This document shows positions 1-19,800 of a stretch of DNA of 64,000 nucleotides, one piece after another. The stretch spans positions 10,802,001-10,866,000 of the forward strand of contig OX387201.1 in NCBI GenBank assembly GCA_947561715.1, given 5' to 3'. This stretch comes from Ascidia mentula (taxonomy: Eukaryota; Chordata; Ascidiacea; Phlebobranchia; Ascidiidae). Both the position numbers and the translations under genes were made by a program. Each line of letters opens with the position of its first letter. The stretch's first letter is position 1. A model generated the notes under the pieces. The model was not told the DNA's origin. It ran no database searches and was given only the letters and a program-made list of their open reading frames with translations.

Positions 1-187
1 AGCAACGTCCTTGACTGCTTGTACATGTTTGTTTTTATTTATCCTGTTACCCAATAATTTATCCTGTTAACCGCGCTGCAAACGCTGGTGGCTTGATAAA
101 CCACAGACCTTAAACTTTACACTTATTTTCCGCAATTCACAAACATTTAGCAGAGCCATGGATAAATGCGTTTGTGTTTAAACTCAG

Positions 188-4212
<4,025 letters not shown>

Positions 4213-4698
4213 CAACCTGACATAAACATATTCCAAACAAGTCCACCGCTTTTGAATTTAATGGCAGGAGAAGAAAAGTTATTGTTATCATAAAGCAATC
4301 GAAAAATGTGAAAATTTTATGCGTGTCGTATTAAACGATTATGCGAATCTTTTGCTTTGGCTTGATGAGTGTCGATGTGTACCATGCTCAGAAGCTTAGT
4401 GTATGTGGTTACTTTTGTCATGCCAAAGAAGAAACACAAGGTCTCTTACTGCTTTTGTGTCTAAATATTTCTGTCTTAAATCTGAACACAAACTGTAGAG
4501 TGCCGCACGTTAACTTTTACTATTTGCTTGCTACCAATGGTACTCTAACCGAAAATGTTCGATTGTGCCAGATACTTCCTATGCCCTCTGATTTATGCTG
4601 CAACCATTTTAGCTTACCAAAGCTTCTTTTTATGCTCTTTTGCGTTTATCTTTACTTTTATTTATTTTTTTCCACTGTGCGAAGTTTCCTTGCGAATC

Positions 4699-4704
4699 AA
4701 TAAA
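4699..4704 (+). terminator. Candidate polyadenylation signal of EphX
   Basis: AATAAA lies 487 bases after the EphX stop codon, in AT-rich 3' sequence with no competing gene. It would give a 3' UTR of roughly 0.5 kb. This is a hexamer match only. Confidence 0.45.
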
Positions 4705-7700
4705 CGTTGTTAAGTATTTGATTTTCGTGTGTGTTCAGATGTTGGTAGAAAAATCCTAAACACAAGATCTATCCTATGTTTACTAACAAACTATTAAATT
4801 TATCCAATTTTGTAATAAGCTGTTCATCACTGTAGGAACTAATTTATTACTGTACAGAACCTGCAGTATTTGGTGTACACTGCACCTCACAAAAGTTTAC
4901 ATTGTCGTACTCCCCTGTTGGCTTTTGAAGGACGCATATTGGTATTTCTATGAAAATTAGTTTTGGTGCTGGGAAATGCCCACCGTGTAGACCTGGCTGT
5001 GTCACAATGGAAAGTCATGCATCACCAAGCAAAGCAGTGACGCAATTAAGTTAAATTTACGGTTGAATGAGCGCACATGTGCGTGCTGTTGTCATTGCGA
5101 ATTTTAAGGTGTTTGGGGCAGTTTTAGTGGGGTTTTGAGCTATTCCAATTAGGTAGTAACTTGCTGGTGGGTGCTGCTGAAATTTATGTTGAAAATGGAG
5201 CAAAAAAATCAGGCTGTATTTGTGGAAAAATGAATCGTTTAAGTGGACAATCATTTGTGATTTTATGAAAGGTCCATTTCATATCTACAAATTTTGATCA
5301 AAATTAGTCTCCGAAAAAATGGTTTAGCCACCCCCCTAGGGCCAGTTGCCCTCCTGGTTACTCAGTATTTTGTTTAAAAGAGCAACAAAAAATGGAACTG
5401 GATTTTGCAGACAAATGAATCGTTCAACTACCCACTGATTTGCATTTTTTGTAAGTTCCAACTCTTCTCTATGCGATGGCATCAAATTTAGTTGCTGAAA
5501 AAGTGTCAAAGCCCTTCCCCAAGGGCTGGGTGTACCCCCTGTTGGTGATATGATCTTCCAGGAGGCCCAACAAGTCCTTGCTCTGTACAGTCTCATCCAG
5601 GAGCAAAATTTTTTTTTTTAACTTTGTAGAATTTAAGGTCCCTATGTAAGTCACAAGACTCATCAACGGTCATTGGGAAACAAGCGGAACAGTCGCTAGA
5701 TGCAATACAGCCGAGAGCCTTGAAAACAGGATTTCTCCAATTTAATACCCACATAGGTCCTATAGCATTCAAAAACTGACCAACTGATTTGTTTCAACAA
5801 CTTCAGCATAAAATCACAAGTATTTCGTCTTTCAATGTTCTTCGATACATGTATTTCGCGTATACCTGTGGACATCATAGTTACTACATTTAAATTATAT
5901 TCAGATAAAGAAAATTTTTGTGTGTTCATGCTTGCATATGATGAACTAACTGCTGCAATGAAAGGAAATTTTAATGAGGTTTCCACGCCAAACTCGATTA
6001 GAAAAAATACTAACTATCCCAACCAAAGAGCAAAGGATACTTTAACACTGTAACCATGGTACACAGAAGTCGATAGAGTCTCTAACTTGAATTTATTTTT
6101 TTCAAGTTGACTACAGCGTAATCAGTTAGGTATTGAAAGTTCGACCAGAATATGCTATCCCTAGGTGTCGCTATTACTCAATTTCTGAGAGAAGGTGTTC
6201 ACATACCTTTTAAACGTGCTTATTGGTGCCACATTGAAAAACTCTCCTGAATCCAGGGTTCCCAACCGAGAGTAAATTTGTCTTACCTTGGGGTTTTGCG
6301 AGCAAGAAATTTGCAATCTTTTCACCGTAAACCGTGCAGTTTTTGAACGGTTAGATTTTGGCAAAACCATCAGTTATTTTTACATTATTTCTTTGCTTCG
6401 CTGCAGACAGGGTGTGTACACGCACTGTTTCGACCTGTAAGTATTTTCTGACTTTGTAGTATTATTTTGGTCACCCTGAAAAAATTTTACCATACATTAG
6501 ATCAGGTGTCAGAAAATGTCAAAACCATTACATTCGAATGCGAAGTTAGTCAGGAAAATTCCTTTTTACTTTATTTCTCGATGCAATGCCTTTAAATTTT
6601 TTAATTTTTAACTTCATGATGCCATAAGCGACCAACGTGGGAACTAAAAGACATCATTTATATCAACAGTCACTCATTAGCTATGGTTTCCTTCTACCCA
6701 CTATAATCGGATAAGAAAATGAATTGTGGGAAGCCTATATCTGCGTCCGTCCTGGGACATAAGTATAGAGATGGATAATGCTTTGTTTGTGCAGCAAAAC
6801 AAAATCAGATTTCTGGTACAATGTGGTTTGGCTAAAGTTCCTTTGTGCACATATAAGCAAAAAGAAACGTAGCCTACAGCGCTTGTGGCATAAGGCCTAC
6901 TGCGAATTTGATTTGAACTTACGTAAAAGACAGATTCGCCATTCAACACCAAGTTGATTTCTGTAGTCTTTTATGACAACTTCATTTATACCACACTTTA
7001 TTTAAACTTTAAATATCACATACTTTCACAAATAAGAGTTTCACCGTTTGCCAGTGTACTATTTTTGTCCTCAAAACTTTTTTAGGTCGTTTTGTGCAAT
7101 AGTTGTTCCAGTGAAAATGCATGGTATGATGACTTGAACTACAGTAAAAGCTCAATGCATACGTCCTGTTCATTTTATGCTAAAAAACGCGATTGCATGC
7201 AAACGGTGGCACTAAAAAGATTGTCTATTTGGCTCCTCTTCCTTCCACCACATTGACCACCAAAACACATTGTGGGGATTTTGTTTATTCAGTACGCGGA
7301 CCTGGAGCGTTTGCGTACTCGTATACAAGAAAAGCAAATGGCAACAAATAAATAGCAAAATAACGTCATCAAAGTTTCAACCAAAAACCAGAAGCAACGC
7401 TCGCGTTGGTGACCATGGTAGATGATGCTTAAAAAACATTTTTGTGCCGTTATAGGTTTGGGCAGTTCAGCCACACTATGTGCAGTCAAATATAACGAGC
7501 ATTAGAATCTGCGCAACAGTAAAAAATCGTGGGAACATAAAAGGCAAAGGCTGTAACAAAGCAAGCTGAAGCAGGAAACAATACGCTTAAAAACAGTTGC
7601 TTGCTCCCCGTTAAACCTGATTGCTCAACGCTGCAACGTAATTGCACCTTTCTAAATTATCAACAACACAAAAATTTATCACCTGTAAACAAAAGGCATG

Positions 7701-7897
7701 TTTTCAAATAAATCTTGATCCCGATATTATTATGCAGCCCGTTAAAGTTTTTCTGGGCAGTCGCAAATGTTTTTGAAATAACCAAGCTCTTTTCGTGGAC
7801 TGAAATTCTTTGTATTTCTCCACCTTCATTAACTCTTGACCCGCATCAGGGTCCTAATTTATCATTTGATTTTGAGAAATAGTCGGAAAATCATCAT
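4705..7897. other. Intergenic region between convergent EphX and EphY
   Basis: About 3.2 kb of AT-rich sequence between the tails of two convergent Eph genes. Open frames here are short (under 100 codons), overlap on both strands and show no splice-supported or recognisable domain. I see no RNA gene or intact mobile element. The EphY 3' UTR must lie at its right-hand end. A candidate minus-strand polyadenylation hexamer is the TTTATT near 7283, rather far from the stop. Confidence 0.6.
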
Positions 7898-10800
7898 TCA
7901 TACTGAAATTCCTGTCAGTGTCAGTCGTTGACTCTCGTTATAAGAGGGAAGAACGGTGGAAGTTCTTCCATGACAATCGTCATCCGTATTTTCCTCCGCA
8001 ATCTTCTGAATCATTTCGATGAGATGATCCTGGTCATTCGTGTCGTCAATTCCCATTCTTTCGAGATCGCTATAAACAACACAGCATGTTGAAAAAAGGC
8101 CACTGTGGTATTTATTTGTACATGTATTCGTGCAGAATGACGTGTATTTTAATTAATTATGCCCAAACTAGCCAGTAACTATGAGTCGGTTGAACGAAAC
8201 GCAGTTGGCGACTCAGACTGAATTCTTGACGCTCGAAGACAATGGGTTTAAAGATTTTATCCCAGTCAAAATGTCAGGTATGTGGTCGGGGCTCAGTGTA
8301 GCGTGGCCCAAAACCCCGAAGCCAGGCGACCCCATGACCTGAAGATATGTACGATAAACTTGCTGCTTGACATGTAGCAGGCCAAGTGGAAAACTTGACG
8401 AGCCGTTAAGTCACACAATTAATCTGGGCGTAATGGAAGTAGTTTACATGCCGTTTTATGGTCTTGTGGCCATTTTGCCGCATCCTTCATAGCCGACACG
8501 CTATAGCATATGATCCCTTCTACCGTGTCTGGTTACGGCCGGGTTGTTTGGCACGCATGCCTGACATTAATGGGATTGGTGCAGATTATAATGATATTTT
8601 TGGCATTTTAAAAAATTTAGCTTTTCGCACGAGATCGCCGCGGAATTTTGCGAATTTCTTTTTACAATATGTTGAATCAAAAGCCGGCATAAACCTTAAC
8701 GAGTAGATGGCGTTTTTTCCCTGGTCGGGGAATAAACCAATTCGAAGTAATAATCCTAACACATTTCCCCAATATGATATTTTCGTATTACACAACATAC
8801 TCGTGAGTGAGCTGCAGGACTTGCTCAAGTGAAGTGCAACCGTTTCTCGTGAAGCTCTCTTTGCAATGGGAGAGATTGATGCTTTCCAGCCACGCACCGA
8901 GAGATGAAACGTTTATGGCGGGCGACTTTGGTTGATCGTTGGAATTAACAAGAGGAACTTCTTCATCAGTTTCTTCATTGCTGTAACCCGAGTCGCCAGT
9001 GGATGATGAGTGAGGAGGTGAAGATGCAGTTCTGGTCACTGGATTCGTCGAGTTTGTGGGTGACACTGCTTGACCCAGAGCAGAAGATGGACGACACTGA
9101 CTGTTTGGAATCCTTCCATTACGTGGTCGCCTACATTCAAATATGTCAAACTATCATATGTCTATCAGTGCGAAAAACAGCTTGACGTCTTTCTGCTCAG
9201 CATTACACAAGGACTGAAGAAATACTTACTCGTGTCCAGCTTTGATTTTAAGCTGCGCCGGATCTCTAAGCATTTTGTCGAGAGAGGCGACAATCTGCGC
9301 AAACTTTGGCCTTTGATTGCGATCTTTTTTCCAGCAATCTAACATGAGGCGATGTTGAACTTGTGGGCAATCCATTGGTGCTGGTAATCTGTAGCCAGTC
9401 TCCACTGCGTTCATAACCTGTGCAGAAATGGTTGTCAAATGTTTGAATCTAATGGTCAGAAAAGGTGTTGCAAATGAAAACTTACGTCTCGATTCGACAT
9501 TCCCCAGTAAGGTCTCTCTCCGTATGACATCACTTCCCACATGACGATTCCATAACTCCATACGTCACTAGCTGACGTAAACTTTCGATATGTGAACGCC
9601 TCCGGGGCAGTCCAACGAATGGGAATCTTTCCTCCCTGTGCAAAGACAATCCCGAATATGAGACAATAATCCAAGTCTATGATGTGTACAAAATACAACA
9701 CCAACACAAAACTTAAGAAATGTAGACATACCCTTGCAGTATAAGCTGCCTCGGAGTCTTCCTCTAAAACACGACTCATGCCGAAGTCTGATACTTTGCA
9801 GATAAGTTGGGCGTTGACGAGAATGTTTCGTGCAGCCAAGTCTCTGTGAACATATCCCATGTCAGAAAGATACTTCATCCCCGCTGCAATGTTGCGAAGC
9901 ATTCCAACAAGCTGAATGACTGAGAAATGGTTGTCGTGGTTCTGCAAAAAGACAGCAAATTTTCGTTTGAATCAAAACAAGTGGACAATAAAATTTTATT
10001 GCAATTTTTGATTGTCAAAAGAAGTCCATATAATAAGAGAAAATACATGGCCTGTATGTTGCAGATACAACGTGATATAAGTGAAGTGTGGCCGCTACTT
10101 TTGTGCAGTCAACTGAGGACCCCGCCGCAAATTGGATTGAAACTACGGCAACCTAACACGATGCTATCGGTTTACTTTAATCCGGTAATACTTGGGTCAA
10201 TAATTTGCAAATTTAGACAACAGGATGGTGTGTGAAGATGGACAGTCTCTTGTATACATTCAGGACTTTGCGTAGAATGTACGTTCGCATTGACATATAT
10301 CCATCCTGAGCGTTTGATCTGTGTTCTTTCTTTGGCGTTTATGCACCGTCGCATGTTGCCACGAAAGGTTGTGTTTTCGGGCCAGGCCAATGCAGTCAGG
10401 CACAAACGCACCATCTACAAGCCTCTTATCAGGTTGCGATAATCATCTACAGAGCGGATTGCCTGAAAACACTGGCCCGTCAGTTTTTTTGTGGAGAAAT
10501 CCCCTGTACTTGGCGCTAGTCTGCATTTTCAGTCAGATTTATAACTTCTTCTCTTTTCAAGTCCTTTTCCTGACGAACGAAGCTTTACCTGATTAATGAA
10601 CACTGTGTTCGTCGGTACTGTACGCCAAAGCACACGCCGGGCATGTGTGCAACTATGTCATGCATTCAATGATGCAACAGGGTAAGCTTGTTCAATGATA
10701 AACAGCTTATACCGATTAACGCAACTACTGCGATCACTGTCAAATTTTTGCAATTTGCGATGGTCACTAAACAAGTCATCTGCAACTTTGTCTCCTTGTG

Positions 10801-13800
10801 ATTAATTCTGTAACTAAAGTAGGTCGTAACTTACTCGTAAAAACACATCCAAAGAACCGTTTTCCATGAATTCCGTGATGATCATCAGGGGACGACTTTT
10901 GGTGACAACGCCTTCGAGTCTAATGACATTGGGATGATCAAACTGACCCATAATTGAAGCTTCGCCGAGGAAGTCCAGCTTCTGTTGTGTGCTGTAGCCA
11001 GACTTGAGTGTCTTGATCGCCACGTCGCGTTCCGACTTATCGTTAGGTTGCAACCGTCCTCGGCATACTTCGCCAAATTCCCCTGCAAACCAAAGACAAA
11101 TGCCATAAACACCAAGAATCAACTATTCACCAACAACCTCGCGCATCCAACGTAATATTTTTCAGAATTGTGAATCTACGAGGGAGAAGTGAATGTTGGG
11201 TTAGTGCAACGCCTATTTTACTACTGGGCGACATAACCGCAAGAAAAAACGATTGTGATCAACAATCAATCATTCCACCAGAACATTAACACGAGGAACA
11301 TCGGAATCTTGTTTATCTTTGCGAATCAGGGAGCGTTATGCGTTGGATCTGCGCAGGTTAGCGTTTTGTTATTAGGAGATTTCCTGTTTATTTTGCGACG
11401 GCTGAGGCGGGAGAAAGTTTGTGTTGGACATTTCACAATGATGGGCGTTTCACCATCACACAATTTGTCACGGATAAAAAGAGGCACCTTCCACCGCGTG
11501 GCGGTCGAATAGAATTTGTAAATACAATTCAACCAGGATCACAAGCGAATAGAGAAAGGCTCTTCGAGCGTGACGGTGCATGTCAACGGGATTTAGATGC
11601 GATGTAGATATCCTCCCGTATTGCCCGCATTTTGAAGCGACATTCATAGACTATTTATAGAGATTTTTACCAACACATGCCAGTAATATTGGGTATACCT
11701 CCGCCTATCACTTCTTCTATTTTCACGCAGGCTGAGTCAATTTCTTTGGTAAATTCCCGCACTGCCCTATTTGGGTCTTCGTAGGTTGTTGGATCGATGT
11801 AGGTTTTGTGAGGAGATGGAAAAGATCCGTTGAAACCCACAGAGTTTCCGTTAAACATTGGATGCTTCTCTTTATCCGCCATTTTCAAATTGTTAGCTTT
11901 CGTGCGTCTGAAAGAAAAAATATGAAAAATAAACGTTATTTTGGTGGTGACATATGCAATTCACTGCACCACAGTGCATATCCAAATAACTTTGGAGCCA
12001 CAGGGTGATAGGAAGTTATTTTTATCGGTCAAAGGTTTTCTTAGTGTGTGAATTTCACAGTAAAACGCGAAAGTTTTTGAAAGCAAATATATAGTTGTGT
12101 TAAATATTTGCGTTGGTAACTACGCGACGAAATGTTTTAAACGGAATGAGTACAGGAAGATGCGCCGCAGACACGCCCAGTCGACTTTGAGCAAAGCCAA
12201 GGTCACGCCTTGAATCACGTAAAGCCAAGAACGGTTTCAGGGAATGAAAGATATTGCGTGACAAGCGCCCAGTATTATAAGCTGTCTATCTGCGCTTGCC
12301 TGATAAGCATGGGTGGCATGGATTACACAGTAATGCAGAAAGATTAAACAGCAAGCTCCGTCATCTAGCGGAGATTAAACTTTGTTGAGTTGTATCTATC
12401 GGCAACGACAGGTTGCCTCGCGATGTAATTTAAACACCGACTTGCTTTGTGGTTTCAATCGCACGCAATCAATAACGCCGCGTTTACAAAACCCATCTTT
12501 CAACTTTCCGCACAAGAACAACAAACCGCTATTTTCCGTTAAAAGCAAACGCCAGCAAGTGAAAGCTTTGCATTTAGCGGCCAGTAAATGCAAGAAAACG
12601 TGCCCCAATGTCGCACTTCTCCAAGCCGCGTGAAATGACCTGACTCTAAAGACCAGCTCCAGTTGCCCCGGGGTTTAGGGAATCATGTGACACTTCCAGA
12701 CATACAAGTGATTGGAGGGGGCAGTTAAGCGAGAGGTGCGAGAGATAATTTCGCTCGGAAACCGAAGTGAGGTTGTTTCGACGTGAGCTCGTAAACAACT
12801 CGGTGTGTCATGCACGATTACCACACCATGTTTGGCAATTATTTTTCACAAAAATGACCCATGGTCAGAATTACAGTCTAAGCCCAAAAAAACAAACAAC
12901 TGTTCAACCATTTTGAGAAAAGGAATTTTTATTTCATTGCGCTATATATATGGTCTATTGGAAGTATAATATAATAGACAATAAGCTTACACCGTTTTTC
13001 ACTGATATTTATCACATTATAGTAAAACGCCCATCTCTAAACGTAGTCTGGATAGAATAAACCGGGCAGCACGTTTTATACGGAACAAAGAACCGGTAGA
13101 TTTATTTTGACATCCTCAACCAACTATTGCTTTCAGTCAAATAGATCCTTCGTTGAGCCATCATGTCTTACAAACCAGACTCGATCTTAATCTTTAATCG
13201 ACAGTCTCACCTTCGCCAAATAAAGATAACCACCACCACAGCGAGGACTAGAATCACTCCACCAGCAACAGCAATGGCGAGAAATGAAATGTCGACGCCA
13301 GTTCCTGATCCAGTTAATTCATCATCTGTTGCTGCTGTTGGTCTATTGTTGGTTTTGGTGCGTATTGGCATGCTGTATGGACCAAATCCCTCTTGTGTCC
13401 TCGCTCTAACCTGGACAAATGGTGTGGAGAGTTTATAAGTTTGTCACTAGTGCAATTATACCTCACATCCATATTTATACCTTTGATAAACTTTGACTTG
13501 TTATAACTGTAACCCAATAATGTTGAAATCAAACTTCCCTTTCTTTTGGTTTGTAATGATCGAGTATAACATTTACCAAATCGCGTAACTGGATTTCTTA
13601 TCATATACATGGGTTATTCACGATTGTTTCTCAGATCAATCGCAGAAACGCAAGATTCGAACTGGTTTTATGGCGTAGATAAGATTCTATTGAATATCTG
13701 CCCTCTACTCTTACCTTTATAACGTAACGAGAAGATGGCTGTAGTGGTTCAACTTTAAGGCGCAACGACCTGGTGTGGTTGACGTAGTTGGTCCTTGAGG

Positions 13801-16800
13801 TTGGGTCGTCAGCTAGAGATGTTACCATCACTTGGTAGTTGGTTATCTGACCGTTAGTTGCTGTTGGAGGATTCCAAACGACAACAAACGAATCCGTACT
13901 GATTTCAACCACGCGAACGTCATTGACAGCAGATGGTGCTGAGAAAAAAAGAACAACTTCAACCACAAAATTGCGTTTTGGCAAGTCTTACTGTTATTGT
14001 CAAGTAAAAGCGATAGTGTATTTTATTTTAGAGACTGAAATGTTCGTTATAGGGTGTGATCGTGCTAAATAAGCACCACCAGATGTCTTGTCAACCTTAA
14101 TCATTGCATATCCTGTCATCACGTGATTCATTCGTCGAAATTATTTCAAGCGTGTCGAAAAGATGGACGTTTTCTTCCCCACACCACTTAGTCACGCCAA
14201 TATCAAAGACTGCTATGGGATGACTAACTGGGCATTTTGCATACCTTTAGGCTAACAAGTGCAGTTATACGTTAAACCAACTTCAGTTGTAAACTGACAC
14301 ACGCCAAAGAACGCAAGTAGATAGTAGGATTACTAACACCGACATCACACGCAATAACAAACAGGAAGAGCTTTCTGGCAAGGATGGTGGCGATTATGTG
14401 TTCAACCCCGAACGTGCTTTTAAAAAGTTTGTCTGGTTTCGCCAGCGCGGACAGACAGTGTTTGAAAAAAGCAAAGGTTACGACTCCACTGACCCTTTTA
14501 TTATAAAACGCTGTTAACAGATACCAATACAAACCAAGTTAATTGAAAATGGTTGATTGATGATTCGGGGTTCCAACCAATAAAATTTGATTTTAAGACA
14601 GTTGGCCTTTTAAACAGAAAGGTGCAGACTGCATACCATACAGTAGACTATGCCTGACACTTTGTTTACAGGCAAAACAAACTAATATATGAATTTCGCT
14701 TACCTGCTTGGTTTGTTTGCACTGTTACTTCTGCGTAATTGTTGATGCGATGTCCAGACGAAGCGGCAATATTCGTGACAGCGTTGATCGAGATAATCTG
14801 ACCAAACATAAAATAAATTAATTTTCGATGAACATCGTTCGCGGCGAATTCCTGTCCGTTTCTTATCAGAAGGTCAACCAGTAGCAAGATACAACAACAG
14901 ATGGTAAGCGCAAGGGGACCGTTTACGCTGCCATTTATCACAGTGTAGATATCTCTTAACTGAAATGTTGCAAAATTTGTAAACAGAACACCTGGCCACA
15001 GACCTAGCTAGCTTCTGGGAAACCAAACAACCACATTTTCATTGCTTTTGAGTCCATAAATCCTTCACAGACTAATTCGTTATTCTAAGAAACGCGATTG
15101 AATTTGTCACGGCAGCGAACTACTACGAAATCGATCCATAGCGCAGTGCTGGCCTAAATAATGCACAGGTATTTGTAACTCACCTGGAATTTGTAAAAGG
15201 CGTAGGAACTCAACGACGAAATTAAGATTTCAGTTTGCACAAGTTGATGCGGGGAAGGATTGTAATTGATGTGATTAGAGCATGGAGAACAAGGGGTGAA
15301 TCTCTGCTGGCAACGGAAACACTGCACACTGAAAGTAAAACAAAATATTACGTTTATTAAAATTTTAACGTGCTGTCGGAGGATTTCAAACAATAAGGAT
15401 TTGAACGTCTGACCTACATGTGGAGGCACAGACGTTGCAGAACTAATACATTGGGTACACACAAACACTAGCAGATGTGACTGGCAGTTTGTTATGGTGC
15501 CGTAAATAAATTGAGTCTGAGCAACAAGCCTAACTACCATACGCATATTCGTCTCGATTCTCGGGAATCCCTGCGTGAGTAAGACTTAGGATTTGGACAT
15601 ACCGATGCCTGATTTGAGTTTGATTGCTGGACCACCCGTTTCGCACCCTTTGTAATCATCACCTGTTCAAGGTGTTGTTTCTTCCGAGAGTCTCGCTCTA
15701 GCACGGAATTATTGAGGTGCAGCGCATCATATCGCTGGATTAAAGAGATCTGGGACGCTATAGACTCCCATAAGGTTCAAGCAATCAATCTTTATTTGCC
15801 TTTGGTGCATGTTCTGGCGTTTGGCGCATGTCAGAAACGACGTGCTTTGCACTTCACTGGGTTTTTGTTTTTCGCAACGGGTTACTGATTTTACTGGCTT
15901 TCCTTGTTAATACTATAACATTTGTTTGCAGCCATAAAAACATTTTTTCTTTCCTTTGTACCAAGTCGAAATTTGCAAGGGCGTTGCCGCCTTGTTAAAG
16001 TCTCACATATCCACCACACACTTGTAACGACCGGCTGTTGGCTGCACTTTACATGTTGAATGCGCGAATAATCTCTCCTTACGAATGCGAATAACTTGTA
16101 CAAAGTGTCATTACAACCTGATCGACATCTTTGTCAGGAGAGAACCAACCGACAGTGGAGCAATTACCCAAGGTACCATGCCTTACGTTTAACCGATTAC
16201 AGCCTTTAACCGACAATCAATGGTATCTCTGTGAGGTGTGACAGGACGTGGGCACGTGCTTTTCACATGACCTGTTTCAATGACTTTCCTTTGAATCGTA
16301 ATTTGTTATTATACCTCCGGCGCAGACGAATAGTGATTAGCAAAGCAACAAATTCCTCTAACCAGGCCCCGGTGTGGCACGCTTAGTATTGTCCCAACAT
16401 GTAGAACAGTACAGGTGACGATACTCACATCCTGTAACCTGATCGCCTCCCCTAGAAGGTGGGAGACAATGCAATTGGATGCGTAGACCAAAAACATGTT
16501 TCTTTGTGAAAAAAGTTTCCGCGCTGGACCGACAGCAGCGGGAAAAACGCTCCTTACGTAACGTAATTTGGCCAGGACAAGGACACTCGGTTTTCCTTTT
16601 AAGATCTACAATTTTTAACCTTCCAACAAACACAATTACCACCATCTTACCTGTACCACATTTCATCTCTCCCTCCGTCGTTTTGCGGCCTTTCCCAATA
16701 AAGTCGAACAGATGTTTTGTTCACAACAGAATACAGGTTTCGAGGCCGAGAGGCTGGCACTAAAAATGAGTGAGAACAAATTTGATTACAAATTATTGTG

Positions 16801-19800
16801 GAAAAAAGATGCGCCGGAAGAGAAACTTTAAGAACTATTGTTATCTCCACTTTATTAAAAACCTCATCGGTAGACTTGTGGCGGCAGATAAAGTGCTAAA
16901 TCCTTCGTCAACAGAGCAACTAAAATGTATCAAATAGGGTCGCGACCCAAATAGTCGCACTGCATCGATATTTGCTATTCCATTAAGACCAACTGACTGC
17001 GCGTGGATGGTAAACATAAAAAATATGTCGACAGCAAGACTCGCTTTGCGGGGCTGCAAGAAGTTTATGGACAAGCGGGACCAGTGCGTTGTGGTCAATT
17101 TGCACTGTACAAACAACTGTGCTGGACAATGAGGCGTCATGGCAACACTGCACTCAAGCCCCTGTTTATCTGCAGCAGCCAGAAAGGCGGGCCACGAGCC
17201 AATTTTGTTGCGTTGCTTACAAAACAGCCGAAAAAGAGACTTGGGGATCTACCGGTGGTCACACAATCAGATATGTTGCAATATGTTTACTGTGCGAAAG
17301 TGGATTTAAACCTGCTTTTACTATATCAGAGGCCGCACGGTAAGGCACGAATTACACGGATCAGCAAATGCCGTTTCGTAAACTCAAACAACACTGTTGG
17401 AGTTTTCTATTACCCTCTTTGTTTTGGGAACTTTTAGGCGCTCACCTCGCCTCGTTTGCAGCGCGAGGAACCGAACCGAATTCCAGCGCGCCCCTGGCTG
17501 GAAACGCATGGCAAAATATCAACACCCGATCGCCCGCTTAAGTGGTGGGATTTACAGTGCAAGCAAAGCGAAAATTAAAACGAACGAGCTGCAGATGGAG
17601 GCTTGGCACTGGTCATTCGGGTCACACAATCCTGACCGATCTTCCGCAGACCATGCGCAGCTAACATCACTTCTCTAGTGTTCGAAATCAAAGCATATCC
17701 TTGGGTTGGAGTTGTGTTAGCAAATCCTTACTAGCTGCGACGCCAGTTGGCGGGGTTTGGTGCGATGACAGTCTAAGCAAAGCATGGGCCCCGACCAAAA
17801 ATAGCATTACAACCCAAATATACGCGTGCCACTCAATTCTAGCGTGTTGTTATGCGCAAAAATAATGTACAGTAAAAAACATAAATATAGTCAATCTAGT
17901 AAGTAAATGTATAAAGCGCATGGAACTTCCCACAATTTTGAAACCTTACGACATGAATTTTTCACCCGTAGCGGCAAGTGGATGCTAAAACCTTCAACAA
18001 ATACCAACCTTGAGGCGAAAAGGGTGAACTGTGAATTAAATGTTGACACCAAGTTATAAAGGTACTGCTCATATTAACAGGAGTTGATGGAGAATAATTT
18101 CGAAATTTACGGTTTAATAATGTTAACATTTATTGGCTATGGCCTTATCAGGAAGACGACTTTTACAAACGTGCCTTATGAGAAATTTACCCAGACCATT
18201 GTTTGCTTCAGAACTCTAATGTGCGTCAAACTCTAATTGTGAGGTGTGCGTCAAACTCTAATTGTGAGGTAAGCAAGCAGCTACCGAAGAAAACATACAA
18301 GAAAACAGATGGTGTGTTTGAGTTTCAAGGAACCGCTCCAAATTTACATCGATTAAAATAATGTGTCTCTAGATTGTCTCGGAGAAATGTCCAAAACACA
18401 CTGGGTTCCAGGAATTTCCTCCTTTTTACCCCACGTCGAATGACAAACTACACAATGTGCTTTCAACCGGCCATTCTAAAAATAGCAATCATCCCATGCC
18501 AACAAAACTTCAGGTTAGTATGTTAACCAGGCAAGTAGAGTCGTCAGTGTAAACTACAATTGTTAAACTCGATCACGGAACGTTTTTCGAACTCAAAGCA
18601 ATCACTTGTTTGCTGCTCGTCCTACAAAGCACTCAAGCGCCAAAGCTTTAATCCAATTACATTGGCTTCGCAATGCAAATGCATATTCACTCACTTGTAC
18701 AAGCTTGGTTCGCATCGTCGGCGGGAGGGCGAAAATACCCGTACGTGCAACGACACGAGGTTGAAGCCGGAGTTCGGCTCGAGCTGAAAGCAGGGCAGCG
18801 CTCACAATTGTCGTTGGATACGGTCGATTTGAAGTAACCGGGCGAACAAGCTGTTGATGCAAATGGAAAACGGTCAATATTGCAGTGCAACTAAGTTTTT
18901 TTCTTCATCTGAAGAAAACATATTAAAAATGTTAAAATAAGATAAGACACAAAATACTTTATCACACCGAAACTAATTTAAAACACGCATGTGGCAAACT
19001 ACTTTAGCTAGCAGGAACTTCAGGAAATACAAACAATTCGAAAACTTTTGTTGAGTCAAAACAATATTACACTAAAGGTTGTGACAAAGATTCATTGGCT
19101 AGTCACACAAGACACAACCATCCGGCATGTTAATTGCAGCTTGTCATCAAGAAAAACAATTATTTTCGTTGAGATAAAATCGCTTTCTTTCCACTCGATT
19201 AGCGTAATCTCCCGGTTCGTTTTGCTTCAGTCGAAAAACTAACGGTGAGAATAGGAAGAACGTGAGTTAAAGTGGAGACTCAGGTACGGGATTATTGAGA
19301 TTTAAGTAAGTCTCTGTGCGCATGCCAAGGTAAATGGCCAGCAAACAAACTGGAAACTGGACGGCATTTCAGAGCTAACGACCAAAAACAATGGTTTTAA
19401 AAGCGCCCAACGCGCAAAATGGTGGCCGACAGTGATTGTGTAGGTTTGCAACACATCAACGTCTGTCGACGCTTCGTGAATGCAAGGTGGGTGTAACGCG
19501 ATCGGCCTAATAAAGATTCACCACAAGTTTCTCACCGAAAGGCCAAGTGCCAACCTCTCTGATACGCTGAACTACGGCCGTCGCTGGTTCTACTTCCCAG
19601 ACGGGGCCAAGTGTTATTAATTGCGGTTGAATGCCCCCAGTTCTCAGTTACATGTCATTGAGTGGTAAATAACAGGTGATCGATAATTTCTCCACCGAAC
19701 TTGAGCAGGTTTTGGAAAACATCAACATCTTAGTAAGGGCTTTCGCAGGGACATACCAGATATAATCAGTTCACTATTTTGTTGCAAATTTAGTGAGGAC

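Noticed and set aside
5336-5986. Cluster of minus-strand frames between EphX and EphY that might be a decayed transposon
   Set aside because: No recognisable transposase or polymerase motif and no terminal repeats seen by eye; left as unassigned intergenic DNA.
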